Source of the DNA: Mercurialis annua
Lineage: Eukaryota; Streptophyta; Magnoliopsida; Malpighiales; Euphorbiaceae
Direction: 5' to 3'
NCBI RefSeq assembly: GCF_937616625.2
Contig: NC_065576.1
Coordinates: 34,436,628-34,500,627 of the forward strand
DNA: 64,000 nucleotides
Shown: positions 36,430-47,929 of the stretch, piece by piece
Layout of the letters: each line of letters opens with the position of its first letter
How positions within the stretch are numbered: the stretch's first letter is position 1
Made by a program: the position numbers and the translations under genes
The notes under the pieces: generated by a model
Seen by the model: the letters and a program-made list of their open reading frames with translations, nothing else
Databases searched by the model: none
What the model was told of the DNA's origin: nothing

Positions 36430-36434
36430 GCCAA
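36430..36434. repeat. Target-site duplication GCCAA, right copy (element B)
   Basis: Follows TTATTACA and matches 6759-6763. Confidence 0.9.
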
Positions 36435-36501
36435 AATGTGATCGTAAAAACAAATCAGCCGTTGCAAAAGGCGATACAAAGACCCGAAATCTATGGTCAG
36501 T
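36435..36501 (+). pseudogene. RNase H fragment of element C, part 2
   Basis: Translates as VIVKTNQPLQKAIQRPEIYG, the RNase H block typical of Tat-type Gypsy elements, and continues the frame interrupted at 6758. It ends where Athila element D begins. Confidence 0.88.
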
Positions 36502-37953
36502 TGATAGGAGTAAAATACTCATATGTACTAGAGTTGTTTTATAGCGCTTTAACGTATTTTCTCATGCATTTTTAGGTGTTTTTGCATCTTATTTGTGTGC
36601 TTAAACATTTCAGGATATTGGAGCGTTATGGGGCATTGGCATAAAAGATGGAAAGATTGTCGAAAGCTAGCAAAGAGCGAAGCCGATAGCGAAGAAATCA
36701 AAGAGTTCAAGAAAGCTGAGAGTGTCTCGGATCGAGACACCCTTTTGGATCTTGTGTCTCGATCCTAGACTCAGTAGAAGGAAAAGCAGAATTCATTTCA
36801 AGTTTGTGTCTCGGATCGAGACACACCCATAAGATGCTTGTCTCGATCCGAAACAAGGGTAAAATGCATAATTCAGTTTTAAAGCAAAAGGACAAGGCTT
36901 GGGACCACTTCCTCATTTGGCCAAACACTCATGTATTATGATGTTTTTTATTTCCTTTTTGGAGAATTCAATAAGTACCACCTTATCTCATTTTTAGAGA
37001 TATAACTTTTATTACATAAATTCAATTTTATTCCTATTGACTCTCTTAGAATAGCTTTGCATCTTTTTAGGGTTTTGTGCTTCCATCTCTTCCATCATTG
37101 ATGTGGTTGTTGGAGCTTATGATTGTAAGAACAAGCTATCTATTGAATGCAAGTTTGTTATTGATTCTTCATTATCTTTATGCTTTATTGTTCTCCATTG
37201 ATACTTAAGGTAACTAATCTAATCTTCACTATGTTAATTAAACTTTGCTTAGTAGTTAATGTATGCTTAGTTATGAGTAGCTAAACCCCTAGTCTAGGGG
37301 TTGTTTATGATTGCCATACATGATTTCTAGATAATTGGTTAGGGTTATGTGGGTTAGGGTTTTGTTGTGTTTATTAATCTTAATGCCTATATTAAGTTGA
37401 TCCCTTAATCTTTGATTAGTGTTTGATTAGTGAGGGCAAGAGTTAATTAAGCATAAGTTTAAGACCTAGATGAAATAGCATGATTTAGGGATTAAGCGGT
37501 TCTTTGAGTTTGCAGATTAATTGGATTGATTAGTGCAGTCGACATCTAATTCCTTGAGAGTGAGTTGGATTTCGAATTATTAATCAATTATCGGTTCTTC
37601 GACTTCCAGCTCGAGAGAGCGGATGTGGATACCTTAGAATGGCTTGACCCGAAACAATACCCGTATACCCGACCTTTCTACCTAGGAATTGATTTGGCAT
37701 GATTAGCAACCCTTAGGCGCTTTAATTATTGTATTTAATCCTTTAATCAATTAGTTGTTGAATTCTTGTTGTGTTATAGTTTAATTATTGTTGTTTGGAT
37801 TACTTTCGTAGTTATTAATCGAAAAACAAATCATTCGGTTGCTAAACGAATTGGAGTTCAAAATCATATTTCATTCACTTTAAACCTCTCATCCCTGTGT
37901 GTTCGACAACCCGGACTTAAAGTCCACTTTATTATGAGTTGGTAATTTTATCA
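36502..37953 (+). mobile_element. 5' LTR of Athila-type element D
   Basis: TGATAGGAGTAAAAT to AATTTTATCA with matching inverted ends (TGATA/TATCA), about 1.45 kb, directly followed by a tRNA-Asp primer site. Palindromes lie at 36722-36858. No second LTR is seen because the element is truncated. Confidence 0.85.
36722..36858. repeat. Palindromes in Athila LTR
   Basis: GTGTCTCGGATCGAGACAC at 36722-36740 and a longer copy at 36805-36825, plus two decayed relatives (36754-36770 and 36838-36858). The core is CGGATCG, one base longer than in the other families. Confidence 0.88.
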
Positions 37954-37962
37954 ACAACTTTT

Positions 37963-37979
37963 TGGCGCCGTTGTCGGGG
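37963..37979 (+). other. Primer binding site of element D (tRNA-Asp)
   Basis: TGGCGCCGTTGTCGGGG matches the complement of the plant tRNA-Asp 3' end at all but one base. This is the standard primer site of Athila elements. Confidence 0.92.
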
Positions 37980-38132
37980 ATTAGGTTGCTTTTAATTGAT
38001 TGAAGATTATTTTACAATTCGATCGAGTTAGCCTTAATTTTCTATTTTTATTTTTACTGCTCAAGTTTGCTTATTTCGTGGTTTACGCTCGGTTCTCTTG
38101 TTTTTGCTTGTGTAGGAAATTGATCCTAGTGT

Positions 38133-39440
38133 ATGCATAATACACAATGCGCCAATCTTCCGCTCGAACCTTTTCAAGAAAATCTTGGTAGCTTCGAAAG
38201 AGGTGTGAGAAGAAGAGCCCGTATCCCTTTAGTTATGGAGGGTGATGGAAATGATTATGAGGAAGATGAGAGGTTCATTCCTCTAGCGGAAGGAGGGGAA
38301 CAACAATATCCACCACCTCCTCCTCCACTTGAGAATGTGAACCGACAAAGGCATCAAGAACGCCCAAAGGATGATCGCCCCCAAGTGCGCGCGCAAGTGC
38401 AAAATCAACCAAAACAAACTTTGGACGAATTCTTCTTGCCGGATGTGGATAATGCTACGTTTGGGTGTTTTCCGATGCCGATTCAAGCGGCGAATTTTGA
38501 GATTAAGCCAAGTACCATACAACTTTTGAAGAACCGGTGTGCATTTTAGGGGTTGAGTCATGAGGATCCCAATGCACATATTGTCAAGTTCTTGTGTGTA
38601 CTCAACACTTTCAAGCTTCATGGGATAATCGCGCATCAAATTAAGCTATGGATGTTCCCCTTATCTTTGACGGACAAGGAAAGTTTATGGCTTCAATCTC
38701 TCCCCAATGAGTCAATCCATAATTAGAGAGATTTGGCGCAAGTGTTTCTCAATAAGTACTTCCCTCATGGCAAGACCGCAAGGCTAACCAAGGAGATAAT
38801 TGATTTTTTCCAATTTGAGGGGGAGTCACTTTATGAGGCATGGGAGCGGTTTAAGGATCTACAAAGGAATGTTCCACATCATCGGCTCAAGAGAGAGCAT
38901 GTTATCCAAATCTTCTATGATGGGACAACTGAGACTACTAGAGCTACTATTGATGCGGTGTCGGGTGGTTCTTTGATGCAAAAGACATATGAGGAAGCCC
39001 TTGGATTGGTGGAAAAATTGTCTATCGTGAGTAGTACATGGTCCTACATGGATAGAAGAAGACCATCTAGTCAAAAGTCGGTAATGACTCTTGACCAAGT
39101 AAAGGAGATGGAGGCCATGAAAGCACATAATGCTTCACTTCAATCCCAAGTGGATGCCCTCTAGAAACAAGTTGCTCCAAGAAACGCTGGTAGCTTATGT
39201 GCAAGTGGGATGCAAGTTTTGTGGGGAATACAATCATACGGGTGGAGAATGTCTAGTTGCGGGCCAAGTTTTGAGTGAGCAAGTGAATTACATTGGGGGT
39301 TAAAGACAGGTCAATGATCCCTATTCCAATACCTACAACCTCAGGTGGAAAAATCACCCCAATTTTAGGTGGAGAAACAATGAAGGGCAAGGAAATGTTC
39401 AAGCTTCTCAACAAGCGGGTCCAAGTTTCCAAGGTAGCAA
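38133..39440 (+). pseudogene. Athila-type gag, broken (element D)
   Basis: Athila-type gag (PF03732). The N-terminal part (38133-38549) has a polyproline run and FEIKPSTIQLL. After an in-frame TAG at 38547-38549 the frame continues with HEDPNAHIVKFL and SLWLQSLPNESIH. A second TAG follows near 38724, then FLNKYFPHGKTARLTKEI and GESLYEAWERFKDLQRNVPH (38733-39164). A shifted frame holds a zinc knuckle, CKFCGEYNHTGGEC (about 39211-39252), and near 39310 a YSNTYN-like Athila tail. Protease and pol are missing because homology stops at about 39440, where fragment E starts in the opposite orientation. Gag would form the particle, but this copy is dead. Confidence 0.88.
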
Positions 39441-40740
39441 TAGAACACTTGAACTCTTTTCCCGATTTTATCTTCGAACATAAAGTTCATGAGCCTTTGG
39501 TATGTAGCTCTAACATTTTTTAATCTGAATGGCATTTCACTGTAGCAATATGTTCCGCCATTGGTAATGAAATATATTTTTTTCATTTATCTTCTTCTTT
39601 CATTGGGATTTGATGGTATCCTTGTGCAACATCTACCAGGCTGTACATGGCGTTTCCGCTGAGTCCACGAGTTGATTTATATCCAATAGCGGGTAGCTAT
39701 CTTTTGGGCATGCTTTGTTGAAGTCAGTGTCTTCCACGCACATCCGATTTTTCCCATTTTTTTTTTCACAATCACCACATTGGCGACCCATTCGGGGTAA
39801 TGAATTTCTCTGGTAAATACTGCTTTCATTAGTTTTTCAACTTCGTCTGCGATTTTTTTTCCCCGAGAATTTCCTATTTTTCTGCTTCACTTCCATTGCT
39901 TTTTCGTCCATATTAATTATGTGAGTGATGACGTGTGTGTCGATCCTTACAATTTCATAAGCTTTCGAAGCGAATATTTCCATGCTAGCCTTCAAGACTT
40001 TTACGATTTTTTCTTTGAGTTTTTGAGGGTATGCATACCCCCAAATGACCTTTTTACTGTCTCCCAATTCCATTTTGAGTACTTGGCCTTCGGGTTTGCA
40101 GTTTTTCTCCTAAATGTCGTGATTTTACATTTCTCCAATTGGCAAAGTTTCATATGATTCTTACACTTCGTCATAGCATTTTTTGGCCATATCTTGGTTT
40201 TCTCTTATTGTGATGATTCCTCCTTCACTTAGAATTTTCATGGTGAGCGCCCTTATGCTGGTTATAATTGCCGAGTCGTGAAGAAAAGGTCTCCCAGAAT
40301 CGAGTTCTATGGTAAGTCGATGTCCACTAAGTTGAACGTCATTTTGATTTTCCTTGGATTCCCGATTTTTGCATTCAGGATGATCGTGCCCAATCGGATT
40401 ATGTGCGAGCCACCAAATCCTGTGAGTGGAACGGGGCTCCTTTTTACTTTTGTCAAAGTTTGTTCTAAGCCTTTATACGCCTTCTTCGTCATCTGATTTA
40501 TTGCACTTCCTTCGTTTACTAAAATTCTTTCCATGTTCCAGTTGTTGATGGTCATTGCAATTACAAGGGCATCATTATGCGGACTTTTTACACGTCCAAA
40601 ATCTCATGTGTTGAAAATTATTGCTAGTGAAGTGATTTCTTTATTTTCCATTCTTCGTCGTTTACTTTTTGGGTCAATTTTGCTGGAATTCATCCTTCAA
40701 TAGAATTTGATTTCAGTTCAAAAAAGCTCATTCTTTCTTG
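39441..40740 (-). pseudogene. Tat-type Gypsy protease-RT fragment (element E)
   Basis: Minus-strand translation gives the same protein family as element C. The protease part is at 40307-40555 (ILVNEGSAINQM at the active site, DTGS expected, then LTGFGGSHIIRLGTIIL). Next is ILGRPFLHDSA near 40270-40300, then broken RT (TDFNKACP near 39710-39730, ITNGGTYCYSEMPFRLKN near 39520-39570, ending GKRVQVF at about 39441). It is cut off just before the YxDD catalytic box. There are many stops. The junction with the Athila gag at about 39440 is abrupt and in opposite orientation. Confidence 0.85.
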
Positions 40741-40756
40741 AAGTTATCAAGCTCTT

Positions 40757-40773
40757 CTTACAGACAGCGCCAA
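40757..40773 (-). other. Degenerate Tat primer binding site (element E)
   Basis: On minus, TTGGCGCTGTCTGTAAG, close to the intact Tat site TTGGCGCCGTCTGTGAG of element G. Confidence 0.75.
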
Positions 40774-40777
40774 TAGG

Positions 40778-41455
40778 TGGAGTCTGTCTTCTCAAAGGGA
40801 TTTTAACCTGCAAACAAGGCATATGGATGATCTGATGGTGATTGTCCGATTAACTCTCTAATGCTTAAGCCAGTCGTAAGATTAAGAGAGTATTATTCGT
40901 AAATTATAATTAGTCTGTGGGTAGGCATTACCTCAATGTCTTTTATAGTGAGTATAAAGGAATACCTTGTAGATTTGGAAAAAAGATTCCTATTTAGCGG
41001 ACGAATCCAAATAGGAAACAAATTCCTATTTGGCAAGAGTCCTATTTAGCGGATGAACCCGAATAGAAAACAAATTCCTATTTAGCAAGAGTCGTATTTA
41101 TGAATGATTTCTAAATATGGTAGGGCTCCTAAATAGGAACGTGATTCCAATTAAGAAAGTATTTCCAAAATCCGTGAGATCTAGATCTTCTAGAATCTTT
41201 TAGAGTAGTTGAATCGTATACGTAATTTTAGATATTTGGCAAAACGCGTTAGATCCGAGTTATGCGATATACCGAATCCTAGTGGATTCGGTCATTACTA
41301 AGATTGGGCGAACCTTTCGGATTGTTTATGTCAGGCGAGTCTTTAAAGACTCGGTTATAACTTGTTTAAACGAGTTCACATATCCTTATTGACGAACAGA
41401 TCTGATGTAACTCAGTTCATTATATTACCCTGTAATTTAATTTTCATCGGTAACA
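40778..41455 (-). mobile_element. LTR of Tat-type element E
   Basis: On minus, TGTTACCGATG to GACTCCA, about 680 bp, adjacent to the primer site. Inside is a short repeated module (CCTATTT and AATAGGAA repeats near 40990-41140). Confidence 0.7.
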
Positions 41456-41521
41456 ATAATAAATTAAAATATTTAAAAACAATTTACACAATAACTTACA
41501 GTTTGAACATATTGATTCGTA

Positions 41522-41529
41522 CGTTGTAG
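41522..41529. repeat. 8-bp target duplication, left (hAT-like element)
   Basis: CGTTGTAG, versus CATTGTAG at 43035-43042 (7 of 8 bases). Confidence 0.7.
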
Positions 41530-43034
41530 CAGTATTTTAAAAACCGGACCGGACCGGTCGGTTCGACAGGGAGCCGCTGTTTTTAAAACACTAAGAACCA
41601 AAAATCCGGTCCAACCGGTTTGGACCGGAATGAACCGGCTAAATCGGTGAGCCAGAACCAAATTAGACTGGCCAGTTTAATCGCACCTGTGTATTTTTAT
41701 ATATTTTTAAATATTATCTAAATCAGACTTTTAATTTTTTTGTCTCTTTAGATTATTTCTCTCTTTCTTTAATATTTCTATACTAAAATTAGTAATATCA
41801 AACAAAGGGTGTAATAACTAAGTGAAATGAGTTATTTATTTCCATATAATTAGAGTTGAATATAATTAATGTATAAGATTATAATATAATTTATAAAATA
41901 ATTATAAAATTTATTTAAAAAATGACAATAAATTAGAAACTTAAAATGATAAGTTTTTAATTTATTAGGATAGATTAAAAAAAACCAAAAAGCTAATACA
42001 AAATAGGAAACACAAAAGTAAAATCTCCTAAATAGAAAAAAAGAAAAAATAATAAAAATAGTAAACTTTTTTATTTCTTTTTATAGCTAATCAAGACATA
42101 ATTTTCTATAAATAAAAAAGTCATCTTCTTATATATTTCTTTAACTAATTACTTAAAAAAAACCCACCTTATAACAATATTTTGTTTATATCCCGACATA
42201 GAAAAAAATTCGTTTGTACCATTTTTTTGATTTTTCATAAATTATTGATAATTAATATAAATTAAATAATAATTAAAAGTTTAATGTTATGAAGAATAAG
42301 GTATTTTTGTACCATAATAACATTAAAGTCTAATTAGAATATAGGTTAAAAGATGAAGGACTATTTTAACCTTTGTTCTAAATGAAAAAAGTTCAATTTA
42401 ATGTTTTACGGTAGAGTTGAAAACGAAAAATGAAAAAAAAAGTACAAATTAACTTTTTTATAGGTCGGGGTATAAACGAAATAATGTTATAAGATGAGAT
42501 TTTTTTTAAGTAATTAGGCTTTCCTTTAAATGAATTTTGAAAAGAAAGTAAAAAATTATAAATAACAGTAAAAGATAATAATTCATAAAAATAAGGGTTA
42601 ATTGCAAATTAATACACGAACTTTACCCTAATTTGCAATTACAACACGAACTTTGAAACTTGGCAATTTAATACACCAACTTTCATTTTTTGGCAAATTA
42701 GTACACCGACCAATCATACAACAACACGTAGCTTTATATGACAATGTCCACGTTAGCGTTTTTCCAGTTTGGTGTATCAATTCGCCAAAAAATAAAAATT
42801 GGTGTACCAATTTGCCAAGTTTTAAAGTTTGTGTTGTAATTGCAAATTAGGGTAAAATTTGTGTATTAATTTGCAATTAACTCTAAAAATAATAAAACTG
42901 GAAATATAATATTGTGTTACATATTGTTTTAAAATGTACTCGACTGGTTCGACCGTCGGTCGAATCAGTCGTACAGGTCAAACCGGAAATTGGTAATTTT
43001 ATCGGTTTGGCTACCGGTCGGTTTTAAAACAGTG
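41530..43034. mobile_element. Non-autonomous hAT-like DNA transposon
   Basis: Terminal inverted repeats CAGTATTTTAAAAACCGGAC and, at the right end, CACTGTTTTAAAACCGACCG read on minus. Inside these are ACCGGTCCGGTT-rich subterminal blocks (41540-41640 and 42950-43020). An 8-bp duplication with CAGTGTTTTAAAA-type ends is characteristic of hAT. There is no transposase ORF, and the interior is AT-rich filler with a nested MITE (42595-42883). Confidence 0.8.
42595..42883. mobile_element. Mutator-like MITE nested in the hAT-like element
   Basis: Nearly the whole 289 bp is a long inverted repeat beginning GGGTTAATTGCAAATTAATA. Perfect 9-bp duplications TAAAAATAA flank it (42586-42594 and 42884-42892), the size typical of Mutator-like elements. 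ORFs on both strands here are products of the palindrome. Confidence 0.88.
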
Positions 43035-43070
43035 CATTGTAGTACTTTTTAGGATGTTTAAGTATAAATA

Positions 43071-43404
43071 GGCTTAATCTATCTAGAGGCTCCTGTACTT
43101 CACACTTTTATTTCCGTAGGTCCTTATACTTCATTTTTGTATTATCTAGTCCTTCTACTTATCTATTTTTAATTTTGAGGTCCTTTTTGAGTTTTTCCAG
43201 TCCCTGTAGTTATAAATTTTTTTTCCTCCAGTTCCTCTACTTACACTCTTTTTTTCCTCCGATCACACAAAAAGACAGAAAAAAAATTAAAAAAGACCTG
43301 AAAATAAAAAATGAGTAAGTAGAGGGACCAAAAAATATAAAAATGAAGTATAAAGTCTAATGAAAAAAAATATAAAATTTAGAGACCTTTAAATAAATTT
43401 GGCC
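43071..43404. mobile_element. Mutator-like MITE
   Basis: Long inverted repeat: GGCTTAATCTATCTAGAGG at left and GGCCAAATTTATTTAAAGG read on minus at right, with repeated AGTCC and TACTTCA motifs inside both arms. Flanks GTATAAATA and GTGTAAATA give a 9-bp duplication with one mismatch. Confidence 0.82.
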
Positions 43405-44554
43405 GTGTAAATATTATGAGTTATATTTCCATGGCCGGCTATATTTTCAAGTGTGGTTTAAGTTCATTTATATACGAGCGACACGTAGGTAGGTTTTTCT
43501 CTCTTATGCCGGTTAGCTAATTACGAGAGTCAATCTCGGGTCTCACAATCACAAAATTTGTGGCACAAATCCATCTGTTTTTGTTGCTTGCTCTTATTCA
43601 ATCCCCAATTTAGTCTTGACCACAATTTTATATATCCTGATAAAAAAAAATATCCTTTCTAATGTTTGTTAAATTCGATTTAGATCATTTTAAGGTTGTA
43701 TTCAATATCACCGGTTACTTATTAACGAGCTGTAGTTCAAATTATACAAATACTAAACAGCAAACTGGCGAAGATATAAGTTTAATTTCTCTCATAAATA
43801 CTCCTCTCTTCTCAATTATTAAAAAAGAAAAAAAAAATCACCAGTTAATTTATAGCGTAAATTAACAGTCTTAATATAGTACAATATAGCTTATATATTT
43901 TTTTAAAATTAAAAAATACCATCTTTAATTTTTTTTATCATCTTTATTAAACCGGTCATTCTTATGATTACTCCTCCATATTTACAGAATTAATTAATAA
44001 AATTCAAGTTTAATATTTTTAAATTTATTTTTATTTTTATTATAAATATAAATGAAATTTTATTTTTATGAGATGTAAGAACTTAATAAATTCAAGTTAT
44101 TTTTTATTTTAAAAATTATCTTCTATGTTTTTAAAGTTTTTTAATTTAAAAATAAATAATTAAAAATAATCCTTTAGAAAAAAATTATTAATAAAAACAG
44201 AGAATAAATTAAATTACATTAGATGCATTAAATAATTAATTTCATAAAATATGATTTATTAACATATCAAATAATAAATTTTAAAAATAAATTTATATTA
44301 TTTAAATCATTTTACTTGATTTCCTAACACTAAAAATAAACTAAAGTATTATATGTTCTAACAATGACAATTTTTTTAAATATTGGTTGATTATAAATAA
44401 AATAAAAATTATATTATACGTAGAAACTTTTGAAATAATCTGATTTAATTAATAATATGAAACTGAATCCAATTAGATATTTCAATTTGCTCTCTATAGT
44501 AATTTTTTTTTGTTAATGATATGTTATGCATCAGTGTTAGAAATTAGTTGAAAT
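43405..44554. other. AT-rich non-coding stretch
   Basis: No gene or element recognised. The ORF at 43662-43865 is short and lacks a domain. Confidence 0.5.
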
Positions 44555-44655
44555 AACAATTTAAAAAAAATCCACCAACGAAAGACAGGGTCGAGCCCCT
44601 AACTTTCTGAAAAATGTACGGCGAGGAGTATAGCCACTGGGCTACACCCTCATGT
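44555..44655 (-). mobile_element. tRNA-derived SINE or tRNA pseudogene
   Basis: On minus there is an A box TAGCCCAGTGG (44634-44644) matching TRGCNNAGYGG, and a B box GGCTCGACCC (44588-44597) one base from GGTTCGANNCC. A T-rich tail follows (GGATTTTTTTT on minus). There is no cloverleaf-closing acceptor pairing and no second copy here, so it is not a functional tRNA. Confidence 0.55.
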
Positions 44656-45639
44656 ACTATAGTAATTTTATTTCTGATTTACAAAATTATTTTAAGTGTT
44701 TTATAATTTTCAAACGGTATACAATAAATTCAAAATTGCCACCAATCAAATGCAAAAGAGACTATTGGACATAAATGAGGAAACCAATTTTGGCCACATC
44801 TTGAAAATATTGACAAGGATAATTAGCCAACTCACATAGGAAACGACGGATGGGATGTAAGGAAAGCTTTGAGGTTAGAACCATACATGTGGAGTTGTAT
44901 ATCAACGCTCAACAAACTTGTGGACAAGGACAACCATTCCACTCCCATCCTTCCACGTTTTCCACTCCTACAATACTTTGTTTTTTCAATTTTATTTTAT
45001 TTTAAAATTGAGCAATCTTTGGACATTTATTATTGTAGACGCCCTAAATTATTAAATACGCCTCTATTTTTATTTAAAAACCCTTTAATCTTTTCATAAT
45101 CTAAAATTTATATTCAAATTCTGTCAACTAACACTCAAACATGAAAAATGGATAGGACCATTTTGAATGAAAATGTTGGAATCTAACCGAAATGTAGCAC
45201 GAGAACCTCCGATAAGCGTTCGTTTTTAGTTTTTTATATGCTTTTAACTGTTTTTTACCGACGCGGCCCGAGAGCGTCGGCCAAGATGGGAAATGTTTCC
45301 CAAGAGGCGGCCGCGACCAAAAACGTCGCCGCCACCAATAATTTTTTTATTTTTTAATATAAATATTAATTAAAAATAAATTAATTAGTTTAGTTTAGTT
45401 TAGTTTAATTAAATTTAAATATTATTAGTTTAGGGTTTAAGGTTTAGGATTATAATCTGTTAGTTAGTGTAATTTTATTATTTAGTAAATTAAATGTAAT
45501 TTGTTTAGATATATTATTTAGTTTAATTAGTCTAAATTAATTAGTTAAATTTAATTTTATTATTAATTTACTTAATTTAATTGTATTTGTTTAATTTAAA
45601 TAGTGTAATTTAATTAATATTAATTTAAATTGATAGTTG
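44656..45639. other. Non-coding stretch with a GC-rich inverted-repeat patch
   Basis: Mostly AT-rich. At 45258-45340 a GC-rich patch holds CCGACGCGGCCCGAGAGCGT and GGCGGCCGCGACC-like motifs that resemble CACTA subterminal repeats, but no CACTA terminus is present beside it. Confidence 0.4.
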
Positions 45640-47575
45640 CAGAGTAGGGGATCTGGTAGAGGAAAAACTATTACTGCTCGGCAACAATAGTTAGATCCGG
45701 ATGTTGAGGGGTCGGGAACTCGACATGTCCGATCTCGTAATGTGAACACCTTTATCTGATGACAGAGACAATAGACGCAGACTGCTGTTGTTGAGAGACC
45801 TAGTGAGGTAGAGGATGTTTGATGATATGCTGATGGATGATGATATGCAAAGTTCAGAGAATTCAGAACCAGTCTACGTTTCTCGACGGAGGAAGGGGAG
45901 AGATGGACGGTTCCTTGTTGGATCGTCATCGGGTAAATATAATTTAATAATTGTGTTAATTTTACAATACTGATAAAAATATAAATTCGTATTAGTTATT
46001 GTAATCATAAATTCAGGTTCGAGCAGATGACATGGGACATATGCTGATTATGTTTGGACTGTTAATGGGCTAGTGCTAGGTGGACCCCATGACGGCAGAG
46101 AGTGATTCGCAATTTCCATGGACATATTGCTTGTGGGATATGGAATGGGGAGGAGAGAGACACAATCAAGTGCTAGAATAGACATACAACTTGTGGGAAG
46201 CTGAGAGATTGGTATACGGCCATTACTAACGAGGTTAAATAGATGATAGACGAGACTGATTTGGCACATCTCCCGGTTACTATGTTTGATCACCTGTATA
46301 TTCCTCTCCTATCTGCATTTGTGGAGCGATGGTAGCCTGATACTAGCTCATTTCACTTGCCATTCGCGGAGATGACCATTAGACTGCATGATGTGTGGCA
46401 TATTCTCCGTATTCCACTCGAGGGAGATATGATTTTTGGTTATCCTGGTAGACATCCGCTTCCGGCTGCTTGTGTGAAGATTTTAGGTATCAGTTAGAGA
46501 GGCTATTAGATGAGGGAACCAAGCATATGGCTCAGGGAGGGATTTTGAGTGACCCAGTGATCGGTTTGTGTAGTCAGAGTCAGGGTCAGACTGCTGAGAT
46601 TAAGGCCATAGTATGAATTTGGTTGATGTTAGGTTGCACCTTGTTTGTGGATAAGAGTGGCAACCGGATTAGACGAGCATGCCTTTGGGAGGTGACCAAT
46701 GGATTGGCAGATGCGCCTTCTTACTCGTGGGGCTATGCTACATTAGCGTACCTATATCGTCAGCTAGGAGTGGCTTCAAGGGAAGATTGTCATGGTTTGC
46801 CTAGATGCTTGACACCATATATGAGTACTTTCTATGCTTCCGACCCCAGCAAGAGCGGCTTATTATCGGTTCTGATACTCCTCGAGGTTGCAGTTAGAGC
46901 GTATCACATACAGAGAACGTGGATAGCCGGCTTCAGGCATTGTGTTGCATTGTGTGTCCGTATAGACCAGTTGATTGCAGACGAGATACGTAAATTTAAT
47001 TAAATTAATTTAAGGGTTAATTCCAAAAAAAGTCACGACCTTTACACAAATTTTCATTTTAATCACGACTTTTAAAAATTGCCATATAAAACCACAACCT
47101 TTCATTTTTATTTCAAATCTATCACCAAATCAATTTTTGGTGTATTTTTTATGACGTGGACACCATAATCCGGCAGATTTGAAAAAAAATGAAAGTAAAA
47201 TTCACCGGAAAAATGAAAGGTCATGGTTTTATATGGCAATTTTTAAAAGTCGTGATTAAAATGAAAATTCGTGTAAAGGTCGTGATTTTTTTATGGAATT
47301 AACCCTTAATTTAATTACTTAGTTGTTGTTCTACTAATTTCTTGTTTCTTATTATATTTTGAGCAGGTGATGTGGCTGCCTTTTGGTGTTGACCATGAAA
47401 ACAATTTCAGAAATCAATTTTAATTCGATAAACAAATACCTCGGGAAACGCTGGGATACTCGTTTCAGATTCTTAATACTCGTCTCCCAACGAATTGGAA
47501 GCATTATCCGTCATTACGGTTTCAGGATTCAAATGAGGTTGAGAGAATAATTTTTTTGGTTTTGGTTAAGAAGGC
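45640..47575 (+). pseudogene. Plant mobile domain (PMD/MAIL-type) pseudogene
   Basis: Broken reading of a plant mobile domain protein (PF10536 family), often found inside transposons or as MAIN-like genes. A glycine/arginine-rich start (SRGSGRGK, 45645) is followed by GGPHDGR near 46080, HLPVTMFDHLYIPLLSAFVE near 46266-46325, and EMTIRLHDVWHILRIPLEG near 46370-46428. An open exon-like piece at 46623-47003 contains GCTLFVDKSGNRIRRACLWE and SYSWGYATLAYLYRQLGVAS. After a MITE (47014-47305), MWLPFGVDHENNFRNQF (47370-47420) continues the domain. Stops and frameshifts occur throughout, so it is a relic. The in vivo role of the family is in gene and transposon silencing (established for Arabidopsis MAIN and MAIL1), but nothing here shows function. 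Confidence 0.8.
47014..47305. mobile_element. Mutator-like MITE inserted in the PMD pseudogene
   Basis: 292-bp element with ~90-bp inverted arms (GGGTTAATTCCAAAAAAAGT at left, reverse complement at right) and a perfect 9-bp duplication TTAATTTAA at 47005-47013 and 47306-47314. Confidence 0.9.
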
Positions 47576-47746
47576 AAAGGGGTAATTCGGAGGGGCGATA
47601 TTTAGTAAATCCCCAACATTATTGGCATTAAAATTTTTTTTTTTATAAATGCATTAAACAATTTTATGTTTTAATAAAACATAAAAAATATATTTATGAT
47701 ATTAAAATATTATGCAAGCAACTTCACTAATGAGTTCTATAAAATT

Positions 47747-47850
47747 TACTCCCTCCATATCAAAACAATAGTTCACTTTCTCCTTTTCACACAGTTTAAA
47801 AAACACAATCAATGTTCTAATTTTTCACAGCTTTGTTTTCATTTTTCTTA
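47747..47850. mobile_element. Stowaway-like MITE end (fragment)
   Basis: ACTCCCTCCATATCAAAACA resembles the CTCCCTCCGT terminus of Stowaway MITEs. No opposite end is found. Confidence 0.4.
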
Positions 47851-47929
47851 TCATACCCTTATTAAATGTTATGATTAATTTACTTTTTAGGCTAGTGCAT
47901 GTAGACACATATTTTTTGACATGTAACAA

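Noticed and set aside
38283..38639. 118-codon minus-strand ORF
   Set aside because: Shadow of the Athila gag on the opposite strand.
42628..42850. Complementary ORFs on both strands
   Set aside because: Products of the MITE inverted repeat.
44555..44655. Functional tRNA gene
   Set aside because: A and B boxes are present but no acceptor stem or anticodon arm can be drawn confidently. A SINE or pseudogene fits better.
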